Assembly: GCF_002849695.1 (NCBI RefSeq)
Contig: NZ_CP018937.1
Coordinates: 1,984,001-2,048,000 of the forward strand
Length of the DNA stretch: 64,000 bases
From: Bacteroides fragilis
GTDB lineage: Bacteria; Bacteroidota; Bacteroidia; Bacteroidales; Bacteroidaceae
Direction of reading: 5' to 3'
Below, piece after piece: positions 16,919-26,130 of the stretch; position 1 is the first letter of the stretch; every line of letters starts with the position of its first letter. The notes below the pieces were generated by a model, which had not been told where the DNA came from, searched no databases, and worked only from the letters and a program-made list of their open reading frames with translations. A program made the translations under genes and the position numbers.

Positions 16919-17374
16919 ATGGAAATAAAAGATAGGATTAAAATGATCATGGAAAAAGAGAATATGGCTTCCGGTGCTTTCGCTGAAAGCATAGGTATCC
17001 AACAATCCACTCTCTCGCACATTTTGAATGGCCGCAACAATCCCAGTTTAGATGTTATCATGAAAGTACATCAAAAATATAATTATGTAAATTTGGAATG
17101 GTTATTATATGGGCAAGGCAATATGTCGGAAGAAGCCATTCAACCGACCTCCGATTTTCAGCCTTCTTTATTTGCTGAGAATGCTATAATTCCGTCCAAT
17201 GAGACGATGGCTCCGGAAAATCGCAGAGAAATAGCGTTAGAAAGCCCCGAAACATCCCATAAAGAGATTGTAAAACAGGAAATTAGATATATAGAAAAGC
17301 CTTCCAGAAAAATCACTGAAATAAGAATTTTCTTCGATGATAATACATACGAGACATTCAGAGGAGAAAAATAA
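16919..17374 (+). CDS. XRE-type helix-turn-helix transcriptional regulator
   Basis: A 151-residue protein with an N-terminal Cro/CI-like HTH (about residues 1-60): KDRIKMIMEKENMASGAFAE, then the recognition helix in IQQSTLSHILNGRNNPS and LEWLLYGQGNM. The rest (about 65-151) is a low-complexity linker and a short basic C-terminal segment ending RIFFDDNTYETFRGEK, perhaps for oligomerisation. No peptidase (S24) domain, so it is not a LexA/CI-type cleavable repressor. It sits behind an unusually large control region with repeated motifs and consensus promoters, which suggests autoregulation. Target genes are unknown; pyrKD downstream has its own promoter. Confidence 0.85.
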   Translation: MEIKDRIKMIMEKENMASGAFAESIGIQQSTLSHILNGRNNPSLDVIMKVHQKYNYVNLEWLLYGQGNMSEEAIQPTSDFQPSLFAENAIIPSNETMAPENRREIALESPETSHKEIVKQEIRYIEKPSRKITEIRIFFDDNTYETFRGEK

Positions 17375-17406
17375 GACAGATAAATCACTGTTTGCACAAT
17401 TTCCCG

Positions 17407-17415
17407 TATCTTTGC
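17407..17415 (+). promoter_or_regulatory. Bacteroides -7 element for pyrK-pyrD
   Basis: TATCTTTGC, 28 bases before the ATG at 17444, between the regulator stop and pyrK. Confidence 0.6.
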
Positions 17416-17443
17416 AACACGAATACGAATTTACTCACAATAC

Positions 17444-18220
17444 ATGAAAAAATTTATTTTAGATCTGACAGTAACTGAGAATCTCAGATTGCATTCTAAT
17501 TATGTTCTGCTGAAATTGACATCTCAGTCCGTCCTCCCGGATATGCTACCGGGACAGTTTGCGGAAATTCGGGTGGATGGTTCACCCACCACCTTCCTGC
17601 GCCGCCCTATCTCTATTAACTATGTAGACAGACAACGTAACGAAGTATGGTTTCTGATTCAACTCATCGGTGATGGAACAAAACGCCTTGCACAAGCCGC
17701 TCAAGGAGATATAATAAATGTAGTACTCCCGCTTGGAAGCAGTTTCACAATGCCTAAAACACCTTCTGACAAGTTACTATTAGTAGGTGGAGGTGTAGGG
17801 ACAGCTCCTATGCTTTATTTAGGCGAGCAGCTGTTCAAAAGCGGTAGCAAACCAACATTCCTTTTAGGAGCACGTAGCGACAAAGATCTGCTCCAACTGG
17901 AAGAGTTTACCGCTTACGGAGAGGTTTACACCACAACAGAAGATGGCAGTTATGGCGAAAAAGGATATGTCACTCAACATTCTATATTAAATAAAATAAA
18001 CTTCGAACAGATATATACATGCGGTCCCAAGCCCATGATGATGGCAGTAGCCAAATATGCCAAAGCTAATCATATCAATTGTGAAGTATCATTGGAAAAT
18101 ACAATGGCATGTGGCATAGGTGCATGTCTTTGTTGTGTTGAGAATACTACAGAAGGGCATTTGTGCGTTTGTAAAGAAGGTCCTGTTTTTAATATAAATA
18201 AACTATTATGGCAGATTTAA
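17444..18220 (+). CDS. pyrK: Dihydroorotate dehydrogenase B, electron-transfer subunit
   Basis: FAD and [2Fe-2S] subunit that passes electrons from dihydroorotate oxidation to NAD+, in pyrimidine synthesis. In 258 residues it shows the FAD site [10 protein letters not shown], the NAD-binding [12 protein letters not shown], and the C-terminal cluster cysteines in CGIGACLCC and [10 protein letters not shown]. Length is normal for PyrK. The 3' end overlaps the start of pyrD by 13 bases, indicating translational coupling and equal production of the two subunits. Confidence 0.94.
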   Translation: MKKFILDLTVTENLRLHSNYVLLKLTSQSVLPDMLPGQFAEIRVDGSPTTFLRRPISINYVDRQRNEVWFLIQLIGDGTKRLAQAAQGDIINVVLPLGSSFTMPKTPSDKLLLVGGGVGTAPMLYLGEQLFKSGSKPTFLLGARSDKDLLQLEEFTAYGEVYTTTEDGSYGEKGYVTQHSILNKINFEQIYTCGPKPMMMAVAKYAKANHINCEVSLENTMACGIGACLCCVENTTEGHLCVCKEGPVFNINKLLWQI

Positions 18221-19119
18221 GTGTAAATATTGGTAAACTACAAATGAAGAACCCCGTAATGACAGCATCGGGTACATTTGGATATGGTGAAGAGTTTGCA
18301 GATTTTATTGATATAACGCGAATAGGCGGTATCATTGTGAAGGGTACTACTCTTCACAAGCGTGAAGGTAACCCATATCCGCGTATGGCTGAAACTCCTT
18401 CCGGAATGTTAAACGCTGTAGGACTGCAAAATAAGGGTGTGAAATATTTTTCTGATCACATATATCCCCGTATTAAAGACATTCAAACCCATATGATTGT
18501 GAATGTTTCCGGATCGGCTATTGAAGACTATGTAAAAACGGCAGAGATTATTAATGAACTTGACAAAATTCCTGCTATCGAACTAAACATCTCATGTCCT
18601 AATGTAAAACAAGGAGGTATGGCTTTTGGAGTAACAACTAAAGGAGTATCAGAAGTTGTTCAGGCAGTTCGTTCTGCTTACAAAAAGACACTTATCGTTA
18701 AGCTTTCCCCCAATGTTACCGATATAGCCGAAATGGCACGGGCAGCTGAAGCTAATGGTGCCGATAGTGTATCATTAATTAATACATTACTGGGAATGGC
18801 TATTGATGCTGAACGCAGACGTCCCATACTTTCAACCGTAACCGGAGGTATGTCGGGAGCAGCTGTAAAACCAATAGCATTACGGATGGTATGGCAGGTT
18901 GCTAAAGCGGTAAATATTCCAGTCATAGGATTAGGAGGTATCATGAACTGGAAAGATGCCGTCGAGTTCATGCTTGCAGGGGCTTCAGCTGTACAGATTG
19001 GTACTGCAAATTTCATAGATCCGGCTATCACCATCAAAGTAATGGATGGTATAAATGATTACCTGGAAAGACATGGATGCAAGTCCGTTTCTGAAATTAT
19101 AGGTGCACTTGAGGTATAG
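18208..19119 (+). CDS. pyrD: Dihydroorotate dehydrogenase B, catalytic subunit
   Basis: Oxidises dihydroorotate to orotate using FMN, in complex with PyrK. The 303-residue protein is class 1B: the active-site base is Cys130 in NISCPNV, with the FMN/phosphate-binding motifs [32 protein letters not shown] and IGTANFIDP. Starts inside the end of pyrK and is followed by a bidirectional terminator shared with convergent trmD. Confidence 0.95.
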   Translation: MADLSVNIGKLQMKNPVMTASGTFGYGEEFADFIDITRIGGIIVKGTTLHKREGNPYPRMAETPSGMLNAVGLQNKGVKYFSDHIYPRIKDIQTHMIVNVSGSAIEDYVKTAEIINELDKIPAIELNISCPNVKQGGMAFGVTTKGVSEVVQAVRSAYKKTLIVKLSPNVTDIAEMARAAEANGADSVSLINTLLGMAIDAERRRPILSTVTGGMSGAAVKPIALRMVWQVAKAVNIPVIGLGGIMNWKDAVEFMLAGASAVQIGTANFIDPAITIKVMDGINDYLERHGCKSVSEIIGALEV

Positions 19120-19283
19120 TAACAAACAGATAATAGCCCTTCGTCACAATTAGCCATAAAAAAGTTATTCAAACATGGATATTCCTTTCTCTGTTAATCC
19201 CAGAATAGGTTAGACAAATTCTGGTATTAAATAGAGAAGTTCCATGAAAACAAATTCCATTATATTAATAGTATAGTTTCATA

Positions 19284-19323
19284 AAAAAAGAATGTCTTGT
19301 CTTTTAGCAAGACATTCTTTTTT
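19284..19323. terminator. Bidirectional terminator between pyrD and trmD
   Basis: AAGAATGTCTTG and CAAGACATTCTT pair exactly around an 8-base loop, flanked by an A-run on the left and a T-run on the right, so it works for both convergent units. Confidence 0.9.
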
Positions 19324-19337
19324 ACATACAATAAGAA

Positions 19338-20015
19338 TTAGTCTTCCAATAAATCGGGGCGAAGTCTTTTGGTGCGCTCCAACGATTGTTGAAGTTCCCA
19401 CTCTTTAATTTTGGCTTCATGCCCTGAAAGCAAGATTTCAGGTACCTTCCAACCATTATACTCTGCCGGACGGGTATAAACAGGAGCTGCCAACAAATTA
19501 TCCTGAAAAGAATCAGAAAGAGCAGACTGTTCATCAGAAATTACTCCCGGAATAATCCGCACTATAGCATCCGCCATCACGGCAGCAGCCAATTCACCAC
19601 CAGTCAGAACATAATCTCCAATACTAATTTCTTTCGTTATCAGATGCTCCCGGATACGATAATCAATACCTTTAAAATGCCCGCATAAGATAATAAGATT
19701 ACCAGATAATGATAAACTGTTGGCCATCCTCTGATCAAACTGCTCGCCATCCGGAGTAGTAAATATCACTTCATCATAATCGCGTTCTGCTTTCAAAGCA
19801 TTAATGCATCGTTCAATAGGTTCTATCTTCATCACCATACCGGCAAATCCACCAAAAGGATAGTCATCTACCCGACGATACTTATCTTCTGTATAATCAC
19901 GCAAATTATGAATATAAATCTCAGCAAGCCCTTTGTCTTGAGCCCGCTTCATAATAGAACAATTGAAGAAACCCTCAATCATTTCGGGCAATACTGTTAT
20001 AATATCGATACGCAT
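19338..20015 (-). CDS. trmD: tRNA (guanine37-N1)-methyltransferase
   Basis: Methylates G37 next to the anticodon with S-adenosylmethionine, preventing +1 frameshifts. A SPOUT-fold protein with [12 protein letters not shown] at the start, the [15 protein letters not shown] substrate loop, and the knot motifs [15 protein letters not shown] and [14 protein letters not shown]. An open frame extends to 20084 but the start at 20015 is preferred: it matches the family N-terminus, gives 225 residues, and lies just after a TACTTTTGC promoter element (20031-20039, minus). Divergent from ligA with 76 bases between starts. Confidence 0.94.
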   Translation of the reverse strand: MRIDIITVLPEMIEGFFNCSIMKRAQDKGLAEIYIHNLRDYTEDKYRRVDDYPFGGFAGMVMKIEPIERCINALKAERDYDEVIFTTPDGEQFDQRMANSLSLSGNLIILCGHFKGIDYRIREHLITKEISIGDYVLTGGELAAAVMADAIVRIIPGVISDEQSALSDSFQDNLLAAPVYTRPAEYNGWKVPEILLSGHEAKIKEWELQQSLERTKRLRPDLLED

Positions 20016-20030
20016 AATCTTTAATTTTTC

Positions 20031-20039
20031 GCAAAAGTA
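20031..20039 (-). promoter_or_regulatory. Bacteroides -7 element for trmD
   Basis: TACTTTTGC on the minus strand, 16 bases before the trmD ATG; it rules out the longer trmD frame. Confidence 0.6.
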
Positions 20040-20061
20040 CAAATATTCGAAGAGAAACCTG

Positions 20062-20070
20062 TATTTTTGC
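20062..20070 (+). promoter_or_regulatory. Bacteroides -7 element for ligA
   Basis: TATTTTTGC, 21 bases before the ligA ATG at 20092, back-to-back with the trmD promoter. Confidence 0.55.
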
Positions 20071-20091
20071 CTAAAACAATCCAAAGAATAT

Positions 20092-22089
20092 ATGACTGTA
20101 AAAGAAAAAATAGATCAGCTTCGAATCCAACTCCACCAACATAATTACAACTATTATGTGCTGAATGCTCCGGAAATCTCCGACAAAGAATTTGATGACT
20201 TAATGAGAGAACTCCAGACTTTGGAACAGGAACACCCAGAATATAAAGATGAAAACTCACCTACTATGCGTGTAGGTAGCGATATCAATAAAAACTTTAC
20301 TCAAGTAGCTCATAAATACCCAATGCTTTCATTGTCAAACACCTATTCTGAGAATGAAGTAACCGATTTCTATGGCAGAGTACGAAAAGCATTGAATGAA
20401 GATTTTGAGATCTGTTGCGAGATGAAGTATGACGGTACCTCGATCTCTTTGACCTACGAAAATGGTAAACTTATCCGTGCCGTAACCCGTGGCGATGGCG
20501 AAAAAGGAGACGATGTAACAGACAACGTAAAAACCATTCGGAGTATCCCTCTTATCCTGCATGGAAATAATTATCCGGATGTTTTCGAAATCCGTGGAGA
20601 AATCCTAATGCCATGGGAAGTTTTCGAAGAACTAAACCGGGAAAAAGAGGCCCGTGAAGAACCTCTTTTCGCTAATCCCAGAAATGCCGCTTCAGGAACT
20701 TTGAAATTACAAAACTCTGCAATCGTGGCTTCCCGAAAACTGGATGCCTACCTCTACTACTTACTTGGCGATAATTTGCCTACTGACGGACATTATGAAA
20801 ACTTGCAAGAAGCGGTTAAATGGGGCTTCAAGATCTCTCCTCTAATGCGTAAATGCCAAACATTACAGGAGGTATTTGATTTTATTAATTATTGGAACGT
20901 AGAACGTAAAAACTTAAATGTTGCTACAGACGGAATCGTACTGAAAGTTAACAGTCTCAAACAACAAAAAAATCTTGGATTCACTGCCAAATCTCCACGC
21001 TGGGCAATAGCCTATAAATTTCAGGCTGAACGGGCACTCACTCGCCTGAATACAGTATCTTACCAGGTAGGAAGAACCGGAGCTGTTACACCTGTAGCCA
21101 ACCTTGATCCGGTACAGCTTTCCGGAACAGTCGTAAAACGCGCATCTCTACACAATGCAGATATCATCGAAGGACTTGATCTACATATAGGTGATATGGT
21201 TTATGTAGAGAAAGGAGGAGAAATCATTCCTAAAATCACAGGCGTAGATGTTGCTGCCCGTTTTATGATTGGTGAAAAAGTAAAATTCATCACTCATTGT
21301 CCGGAATGTGGCAGCAAGTTAATAAGATATGAGGGAGAAGCTGCCCACTATTGCCCGAACGAAACTGCCTGCCCACCGCAGATCAAAGGAAAAATAGAAC
21401 ATTTCATCAGCCGGAAAGCAATGAATATAGACGGATTAGGCCCTGAAACTGTTGATATGTTCTATCGTTTAGATCTAATTCATGATACAGCCGATCTTTA
21501 TCAATTGACGACTGATGACATTAAGAATCTCGACCGTATGGGAGACAAATCTGCGGAAAACATCATCAGAGGAATTATGCAAAGTAAGGAAATTCCTTTT
21601 GAAAGAGTTATTTTTGCATTAGGCATTCGTTTTGTAGGTGAGACAGTAGCTAAAAAAATAGCTAAATCATTCAAAGACATAGTAGAATTGGAAAATGCAG
21701 ATTTGGAAACTTTAGTCAGCATCGATGAAATCGGCGAAAAAATTGCCCAGAGTATTCTTAACTATTTTGCAAACGATTCAAACCGTAAATTAATTGACCG
21801 ATTGAAAATAGCAGGATTACAGTTATACAGACCGGAAGAAGATCTAAGTGAGCATACTGACAAATTGGCCGGGCAATCCATCGTTATTAGTGGTGTATTT
21901 ACCCATCATTCAAGAGACGAATACAAAGATCTTATTGAAAAGCATGGAGGAAAAAATGTGGGAAGTATTTCCGCCAAAACCAGTTTTATCTTGGCCGGAG
22001 ATAATATGGGACCTGCTAAATTAGAAAAAGCCAATAAACTGGGGATTAAAATTATGAACGAAGAGGAATTTCTAAAGCTTATATTGTAA
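20092..22089 (+). CDS. ligA: NAD-dependent DNA ligase
   Basis: Seals nicks in replication and repair using NAD+. 665 residues from ATG 20092; the frame is open further back to 19963, but [10 protein letters not shown] is the family beginning and lies just after the promoter. Domains in order: Ia ([14 protein letters not shown]), adenylation domain with adenylated Lys112 in CEMKYDG, OB fold, C4 zinc finger (CPECGSKL and YCPNETACP), HhH region and a C-terminal BRCT domain beginning near [12 protein letters not shown]. All complete. Confidence 0.96.
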   Translation: MTVKEKIDQLRIQLHQHNYNYYVLNAPEISDKEFDDLMRELQTLEQEHPEYKDENSPTMRVGSDINKNFTQVAHKYPMLSLSNTYSENEVTDFYGRVRKALNEDFEICCEMKYDGTSISLTYENGKLIRAVTRGDGEKGDDVTDNVKTIRSIPLILHGNNYPDVFEIRGEILMPWEVFEELNREKEAREEPLFANPRNAASGTLKLQNSAIVASRKLDAYLYYLLGDNLPTDGHYENLQEAVKWGFKISPLMRKCQTLQEVFDFINYWNVERKNLNVATDGIVLKVNSLKQQKNLGFTAKSPRWAIAYKFQAERALTRLNTVSYQVGRTGAVTPVANLDPVQLSGTVVKRASLHNADIIEGLDLHIGDMVYVEKGGEIIPKITGVDVAARFMIGEKVKFITHCPECGSKLIRYEGEAAHYCPNETACPPQIKGKIEHFISRKAMNIDGLGPETVDMFYRLDLIHDTADLYQLTTDDIKNLDRMGDKSAENIIRGIMQSKEIPFERVIFALGIRFVGETVAKKIAKSFKDIVELENADLETLVSIDEIGEKIAQSILNYFANDSNRKLIDRLKIAGLQLYRPEEDLSEHTDKLAGQSIVISGVFTHHSRDEYKDLIEKHGGKNVGSISAKTSFILAGDNMGPAKLEKANKLGIKIMNEEEFLKLIL

Positions 22090-22150
22090 CATTTTTCTGC
22101 TATATTCTTATTTTATATATTATTATTGCTGTAAAAAAAGAAAATATTCG

Positions 22151-22159
22151 TACTTTTGC
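22151..22159 (+). promoter_or_regulatory. Bacteroides -7 element for dapA
   Basis: TACTTTTGC, 33 bases before the ATG at 22193. An ATTG about 22 bases upstream is a partial -33 match. Confidence 0.6.
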
Positions 22160-22192
22160 GAGCAAATTATTTAGAGATTATTATTAATACTC

Positions 22193-23086
22193 ATGATACA
22201 GACTAGATTGAAAGGAATGGGGGTAGCGCTGATTACTCCTTTCAAAGAGGATGAAAGTGTTGATTACGATGCATTAATGCGATTAGTAGACTATCTGCTT
22301 CAAAATAATGCAGATTTTCTGTGTGTGCTGGGAACGACAGCCGAAACTCCAACTCTGAGCGAAGACGAGAAAAAGAAAATCAAAAAAATGGTAATCGACC
22401 GTGTCAACGGAAGAATTCCCATTCTATTAGGAGTCGGTGGAAACAATACACGAGCTATCGTAGAAACACTCAAAAATGATGATTTCACCGGAGTGGATGC
22501 CATCTTATCCGTGGTTCCTTACTATAACAAGCCCTCACAGGAAGGAATCTATCAACATTATAAGGCAATTGCAGGCGCTACAGAGCTTCCGATTGTATTG
22601 TATAATGTTCCCGGCCGAACAGGGGTTAATATGACCGCAGAAACGACCTTACGCATTGCTAAAGACTTCAAAAATGTCATAGCAATTAAAGAAGCATCAG
22701 GCAATATCACTCAGATGGACGATATTATCAAAAACAAACCGGCCAATTTTGATGTCATTTCCGGAGATGATGGCATTACTTTCCCTTTAATCACATTAGG
22801 AGCTGTAGGGGTTATTTCAGTTATCGGAAATGCTTTTCCACGTGAATTCAGCAGGATGACACGCCTGGCATTGCAAGGTGACTTTGCCAACGCCCTGACC
22901 ATACACCATAAATTTACAGAGTTATTTAACCTGTTATTCGTAGACGGAAACCCTGCCGGAGTAAAATCAATGTTGAATGCAATGGGAATGATCGAGAATA
23001 AACTTCGTTTGCCACTGGTACCAACACGTATCACAACATTTGAAGCCATTCGAAACGTACTTAACGAGTTAAATATAAAATGCTAA
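22193..23086 (+). CDS. dapA: 4-hydroxy-tetrahydrodipicolinate synthase
   Basis: Condenses pyruvate with aspartate semialdehyde, the first committed step to diaminopimelate and lysine. 297 residues with the Schiff-base Lys166 (VIAIKEASGN), catalytic Tyr137 (VLYNVPGRTG) and Thr48-Thr49 (LGTTAETPTL), all needed for DapA rather than for the related aldolases of the same fold. Monocistronic: own promoter upstream and a strong terminator 24 bases after the stop. Confidence 0.95.
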   Translation: MIQTRLKGMGVALITPFKEDESVDYDALMRLVDYLLQNNADFLCVLGTTAETPTLSEDEKKKIKKMVIDRVNGRIPILLGVGGNNTRAIVETLKNDDFTGVDAILSVVPYYNKPSQEGIYQHYKAIAGATELPIVLYNVPGRTGVNMTAETTLRIAKDFKNVIAIKEASGNITQMDDIIKNKPANFDVISGDDGITFPLITLGAVGVISVIGNAFPREFSRMTRLALQGDFANALTIHHKFTELFNLLFVDGNPAGVKSMLNAMGMIENKLRLPLVPTRITTFEAIRNVLNELNIKC

Positions 23087-23109
23087 TAACTAAATCATTA
23101 TAAGAAAGC

Positions 23110-23150
23110 AAAGAGTAAAGTTACATAAAAATTGACTTTACTCTTTTTTT
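23110..23150 (+). terminator. Intrinsic terminator of dapA
   Basis: AAAGAGTAAAGT (23110-23121) pairs exactly with ACTTTACTCTTT (23135-23146), followed by TTTT. Between here and the tRNA terminator (23151-23288) I see nothing supportable. Confidence 0.92.
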
Positions 23151-23288
23151 GTATATCCAGACCTTTCCTCTGTCACACAGCCCTCTTCGTATTGATGTTT
23201 TTCTTGAAGAGATTTTTACATTGATCCGAGAAAGGCAGTCCATCAACTTACGTTGATCCCGGTATGATCCTAATGGCGGCATAACAAA

Positions 23289-23321
23289 AAAAGAAGGTAT
23301 CCTTTTAAGATACCTTCTTTT
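23289..23321 (-). terminator. Terminator of the tRNA-Arg cluster
   Basis: AAAAGAAGGTATC (23289-23301) pairs with GATACCTTCTTTT (23309-23321); on the minus strand a T-run follows. It starts right at the 3' end of the last tRNA. Confidence 0.85.
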
Positions 23322-23322
23322 G

Positions 23323-23396
23323 TGATCGCGACAGGATTCAAACCTGTAACCGGCTGATCCGTAGTCAGCTACTCTATTCAGTTGAGCTACGCGACC
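23323..23396 (-). tRNA. tRNA-Arg (anticodon ACG), copy 3 in transcript order
   Basis: 74 nt. Acceptor GGTCGCG pairs with CGCGATC plus discriminator A; D-arm TAGCTCAACTGAATAGAGTA, anticodon stem-loop GCTGA-CTACGGA-TCAGC giving anticodon ACG, T-arm ACAGG-TTTGAAT-CCTGT. CCA is not encoded. A34 would need deamination to inosine to read CGU, CGC and CGA. Confidence 0.93.
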
Positions 23397-23413
23397 GTTT
23401 GTTATTTTTAGAG

Positions 23414-23487
23414 TGACCGCGACAGGATTCAAACCTGTAACCGGCTGATCCGTAGTCAGCTACTCTATTCAGTTGAGCTACGCGGCC
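23414..23487 (-). tRNA. tRNA-Arg (anticodon ACG), copy 2
   Basis: 74 nt, same as its neighbours except the acceptor stem: GGCCGCG with CGCGGTC, so the third pair is C-G rather than T-A, a compensatory change that keeps pairing. Confidence 0.93.
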
Positions 23488-23505
23488 ATTAGTTAAACTT
23501 TAAAG

Positions 23506-23579
23506 TGATCGCGACAGGATTCAAACCTGTAACCGGCTGATCCGTAGTCAGCTACTCTATTCAGTTGAGCTACGCGACC
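23506..23579 (-). tRNA. tRNA-Arg (anticodon ACG), copy 1
   Basis: 74 nt with acceptor GGTCGCG/CGCGATC and anticodon ACG; identical to the copy at 23323 in the mature sequence. It lies 79 bases downstream of the patatin-like gene on the same strand, with short spacers (17-18 bases) between the tRNA copies. Confidence 0.93.
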
Positions 23580-23658
23580 ATTGTTTTTGTTTAACGGGTG
23601 CAAAGATACGGACTTTTCTTGAATTTGCAAGCTTTCAGCAAACTTTTTTGCAAATAAA

Positions 23659-25959
23659 TTATTCGATGAAACGATAGTTAAACAATTGCCAACCGAGCGT
23701 CAAACCGACATTCCACTCCCTTTTCGGTGAGCTATAATGATTTACATATGCCGAGATTGCACCAAACGGCAACTGACATACCACTGAAACTTCTCCCAAA
23801 TATTCGAAACGAGAGAAAGCTTTTCCATAGTAAGCCTTATTAATTGGATTTCTTTCTATAGGAAAAATCGGCAAAAAGCCATAAAACTCTCCACGAACGT
23901 GAAACATCTGATTTAAACGATAAATAGGCCGTATCCCGGCTGCCAGATATTGATTGGCACGAAAAGCTTCATTATATGTTAATTTACTATGTGCAGTAGG
24001 TGCAAATTCACTGGCCTGCATCATTGTAGCTGTATAATTCTCTGAGAAGTTTTTAGACGCATATAATGCATCCAGATACCATCCTAATGTCCAATTTGCT
24101 CCCATTTTATGGTATTTCTCCTTCATATAGGATAACTGCAACCATGAATGTTTCTCTTCCGTAGATTTCCTGCTCTCAGAATTCACCCCAGGGCGAAAGC
24201 ATTCCTTCCCTGTAAATATCTGTGCAACGAGTGCCTCTCGTGCTCCTTGAGTAGGAAATTGTCTAAAATTCAATGTACTACCATTAAAACTTACTGAACC
24301 GCCAAACAAACGATATTCACTTTTATCATATTTGTCTTTATCGAAGTCGATTACATTATTTTGGAAATACCGGTCTTCTATTTGTGCAATTCCAAACCCA
24401 AGCTCCACTCGTTTACTTGAAAGAAAAGGAAGAGCAACTTTGAGTTTCAGAAAACGCTCATCTTTTTGATTAAAAGCCGGTTTATCATTTTTAGAGAAAA
24501 GCTTATCCTTCTTAAAATAATCGAAAGTACTGATCGAAGCAATAAAGCGATAAGAAGTAGGAATAGTAGTGGCAAAGTCTACTTTTGCCATAAACTGAGC
24601 ATTATTATATATTTTTCCCAATTGTCCATCGAATGTAAACTCCTTCGAATAATAGTTAAGATTCTGATATGTAAGTCCCAGATAAATTTGGTTAGAACTG
24701 GTAGTGGACACATTTCCGCCCAAACGAACAGAAAATTCATTTTCCATCTTTATCTTCAAATGCAAATCGTAAGTATCATCTTCGGGGTTAAAAACTGCAT
24801 GAGGAATAATCTCTGAGATCATATTATCAGATAATAGACGAAAATATCCCCGTTTCAAATCCTCATAGGTAAACTCTTTATCATCTGAAGTATGGAATTC
24901 TTTCTTTATGTAAACCTGTTGATGAGAATTAGCACCATCGATATATATATTTTTGAAACGGAGTTCCGGATAATTACTTTTATAAACCAACCGCCTCAGT
25001 CGTATATTATCCATATTTACTCTACGATGAACACGACTTTTGATAGAATCCATTAAGCCCATGGCCCGATCATATCCTATTTTCACCAGTTCATCCATTC
25101 GTTGAAAATCCATCAGATTAACATCGTTGTACTTAAATGTCATCAATATTCCAGCCGAATCCGGAAGAGAATAATCAGTCTTTTGCATTACCATATTCTC
25201 AATCTGACTCATCAAATCATTTTCTTTCGGTTTTCCCGGGTTGGTAGAAACAACACTACCTATAATTATATCCGGATGAAAATCCTCTCGCATGACATCT
25301 GTAGGAAAGTTATTATAAATTCCACCGTCATATGCCAATAAACTATCTATTTCAATGGGCTTAAACATAAAAGGAAAACTCATAGAGGCTCGTACCGCAT
25401 CTCCAAGATCACCACGCTTTAAGACAAGTTGTTTTTTATTATACACATCGGAAGCTATACATCGAAAAGGCACAAACAACTTATCAAAATCGCCTTCACA
25501 AGTAGCAGTCGCCCGTGCGTAAAGATCAATAAAGACAAGGTTCATCTGAATTGGATTAACCACACTGGTTGGCAAAAACTGTGGCTTTAAATTAAGTGAA
25601 TCTTTGAACGAAAAGCGTATATTGAAAAGTTCAGGAGTCGGAAGATTCTTTTTGAAATAATACATATATTTTTCTTCCACTTCACCAGAATACCAACGTT
25701 TAAAGTCATCTGACTTCAGCAATGTCTCCATATCATCAGGTGAATATCCCATGGCATAAAGAGACCCTATAATAGCTCCCATAGAAGTACCTGTAATATA
25801 ATCAATTGGGATATTATTCTCTTCCAGGGCACGAATTATTCCTATGTGTGTCAGCCCCTTTGCACCGCCACCACTCAATACTAACCCAACTTTCTGAGCG
25901 TGGACAAGCATTGGTAAGAACTGTAAAAAGAGAAATAACAATAAAAAAACTTTCTTCAT
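23659..25959 (-). CDS. Patatin-like phospholipase with C-terminal outer-membrane barrel
   Basis: A 766-residue exported protein. After a signal peptide (about 1-21) comes a patatin lipase domain: oxyanion loop GGGAKG at 30-35, nucleophile Ser59 in GTSMG, and the catalytic Asp in YDGGIYNNFP near residue 210. A POTRA-like segment (about 320-390, with YEDLKRGYFRLL) then leads to a beta-rich region to the C-terminus that looks like an outer-membrane barrel of the bacterial surface antigen type. The arrangement resembles PlpD-like (type Vd) patatin autotransporters. Start at the second Met (25959) is preferred, as MKKVFLLLF is a clean signal sequence; the frame opens at 25971. Lipid substrate unknown. 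Confidence 0.88.
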   Translation of the reverse strand: MKKVFLLLFLFLQFLPMLVHAQKVGLVLSGGGAKGLTHIGIIRALEENNIPIDYITGTSMGAIIGSLYAMGYSPDDMETLLKSDDFKRWYSGEVEEKYMYYFKKNLPTPELFNIRFSFKDSLNLKPQFLPTSVVNPIQMNLVFIDLYARATATCEGDFDKLFVPFRCIASDVYNKKQLVLKRGDLGDAVRASMSFPFMFKPIEIDSLLAYDGGIYNNFPTDVMREDFHPDIIIGSVVSTNPGKPKENDLMSQIENMVMQKTDYSLPDSAGILMTFKYNDVNLMDFQRMDELVKIGYDRAMGLMDSIKSRVHRRVNMDNIRLRRLVYKSNYPELRFKNIYIDGANSHQQVYIKKEFHTSDDKEFTYEDLKRGYFRLLSDNMISEIIPHAVFNPEDDTYDLHLKIKMENEFSVRLGGNVSTTSSNQIYLGLTYQNLNYYSKEFTFDGQLGKIYNNAQFMAKVDFATTIPTSYRFIASISTFDYFKKDKLFSKNDKPAFNQKDERFLKLKVALPFLSSKRVELGFGIAQIEDRYFQNNVIDFDKDKYDKSEYRLFGGSVSFNGSTLNFRQFPTQGAREALVAQIFTGKECFRPGVNSESRKSTEEKHSWLQLSYMKEKYHKMGANWTLGWYLDALYASKNFSENYTATMMQASEFAPTAHSKLTYNEAFRANQYLAAGIRPIYRLNQMFHVRGEFYGFLPIFPIERNPINKAYYGKAFSRFEYLGEVSVVCQLPFGAISAYVNHYSSPKREWNVGLTLGWQLFNYRFIE

Positions 25960-26056
25960 AAGGCTCAACAAAACATCGTATAAATGGTTGATTTAACGTT
26001 CAAATATATACAATAGTTTCTAATCTATCGACTATGACCGCACATTTATTAATAAA

Positions 26057-26099
26057 AAAAGAGCATTACGGACACTTTTATCGTGCGCAATGCTCTTTT
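26057..26099 (-). terminator. Intrinsic terminator of htpG
   Basis: AAAAGAGCATT (26057-26067) pairs with AATGCTCTTTT (26089-26099); on the minus strand it is followed by a run of T. Confidence 0.85.
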
Positions 26100-26130
26100 A
26101 ATTTATGTTATATGAATTAAATGTGATAGA

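Noticed and set aside
23121..23432. Open frame covering the dapA terminator and one tRNA
   Set aside because: It runs through a tRNA-Arg gene and two terminators, so it cannot be a real protein.
23323..23579. Attachment site of an integrated element at the tRNA cluster
   Set aside because: No integrase, no truncated tRNA copy flanking foreign genes, and ordinary core genes on both sides.
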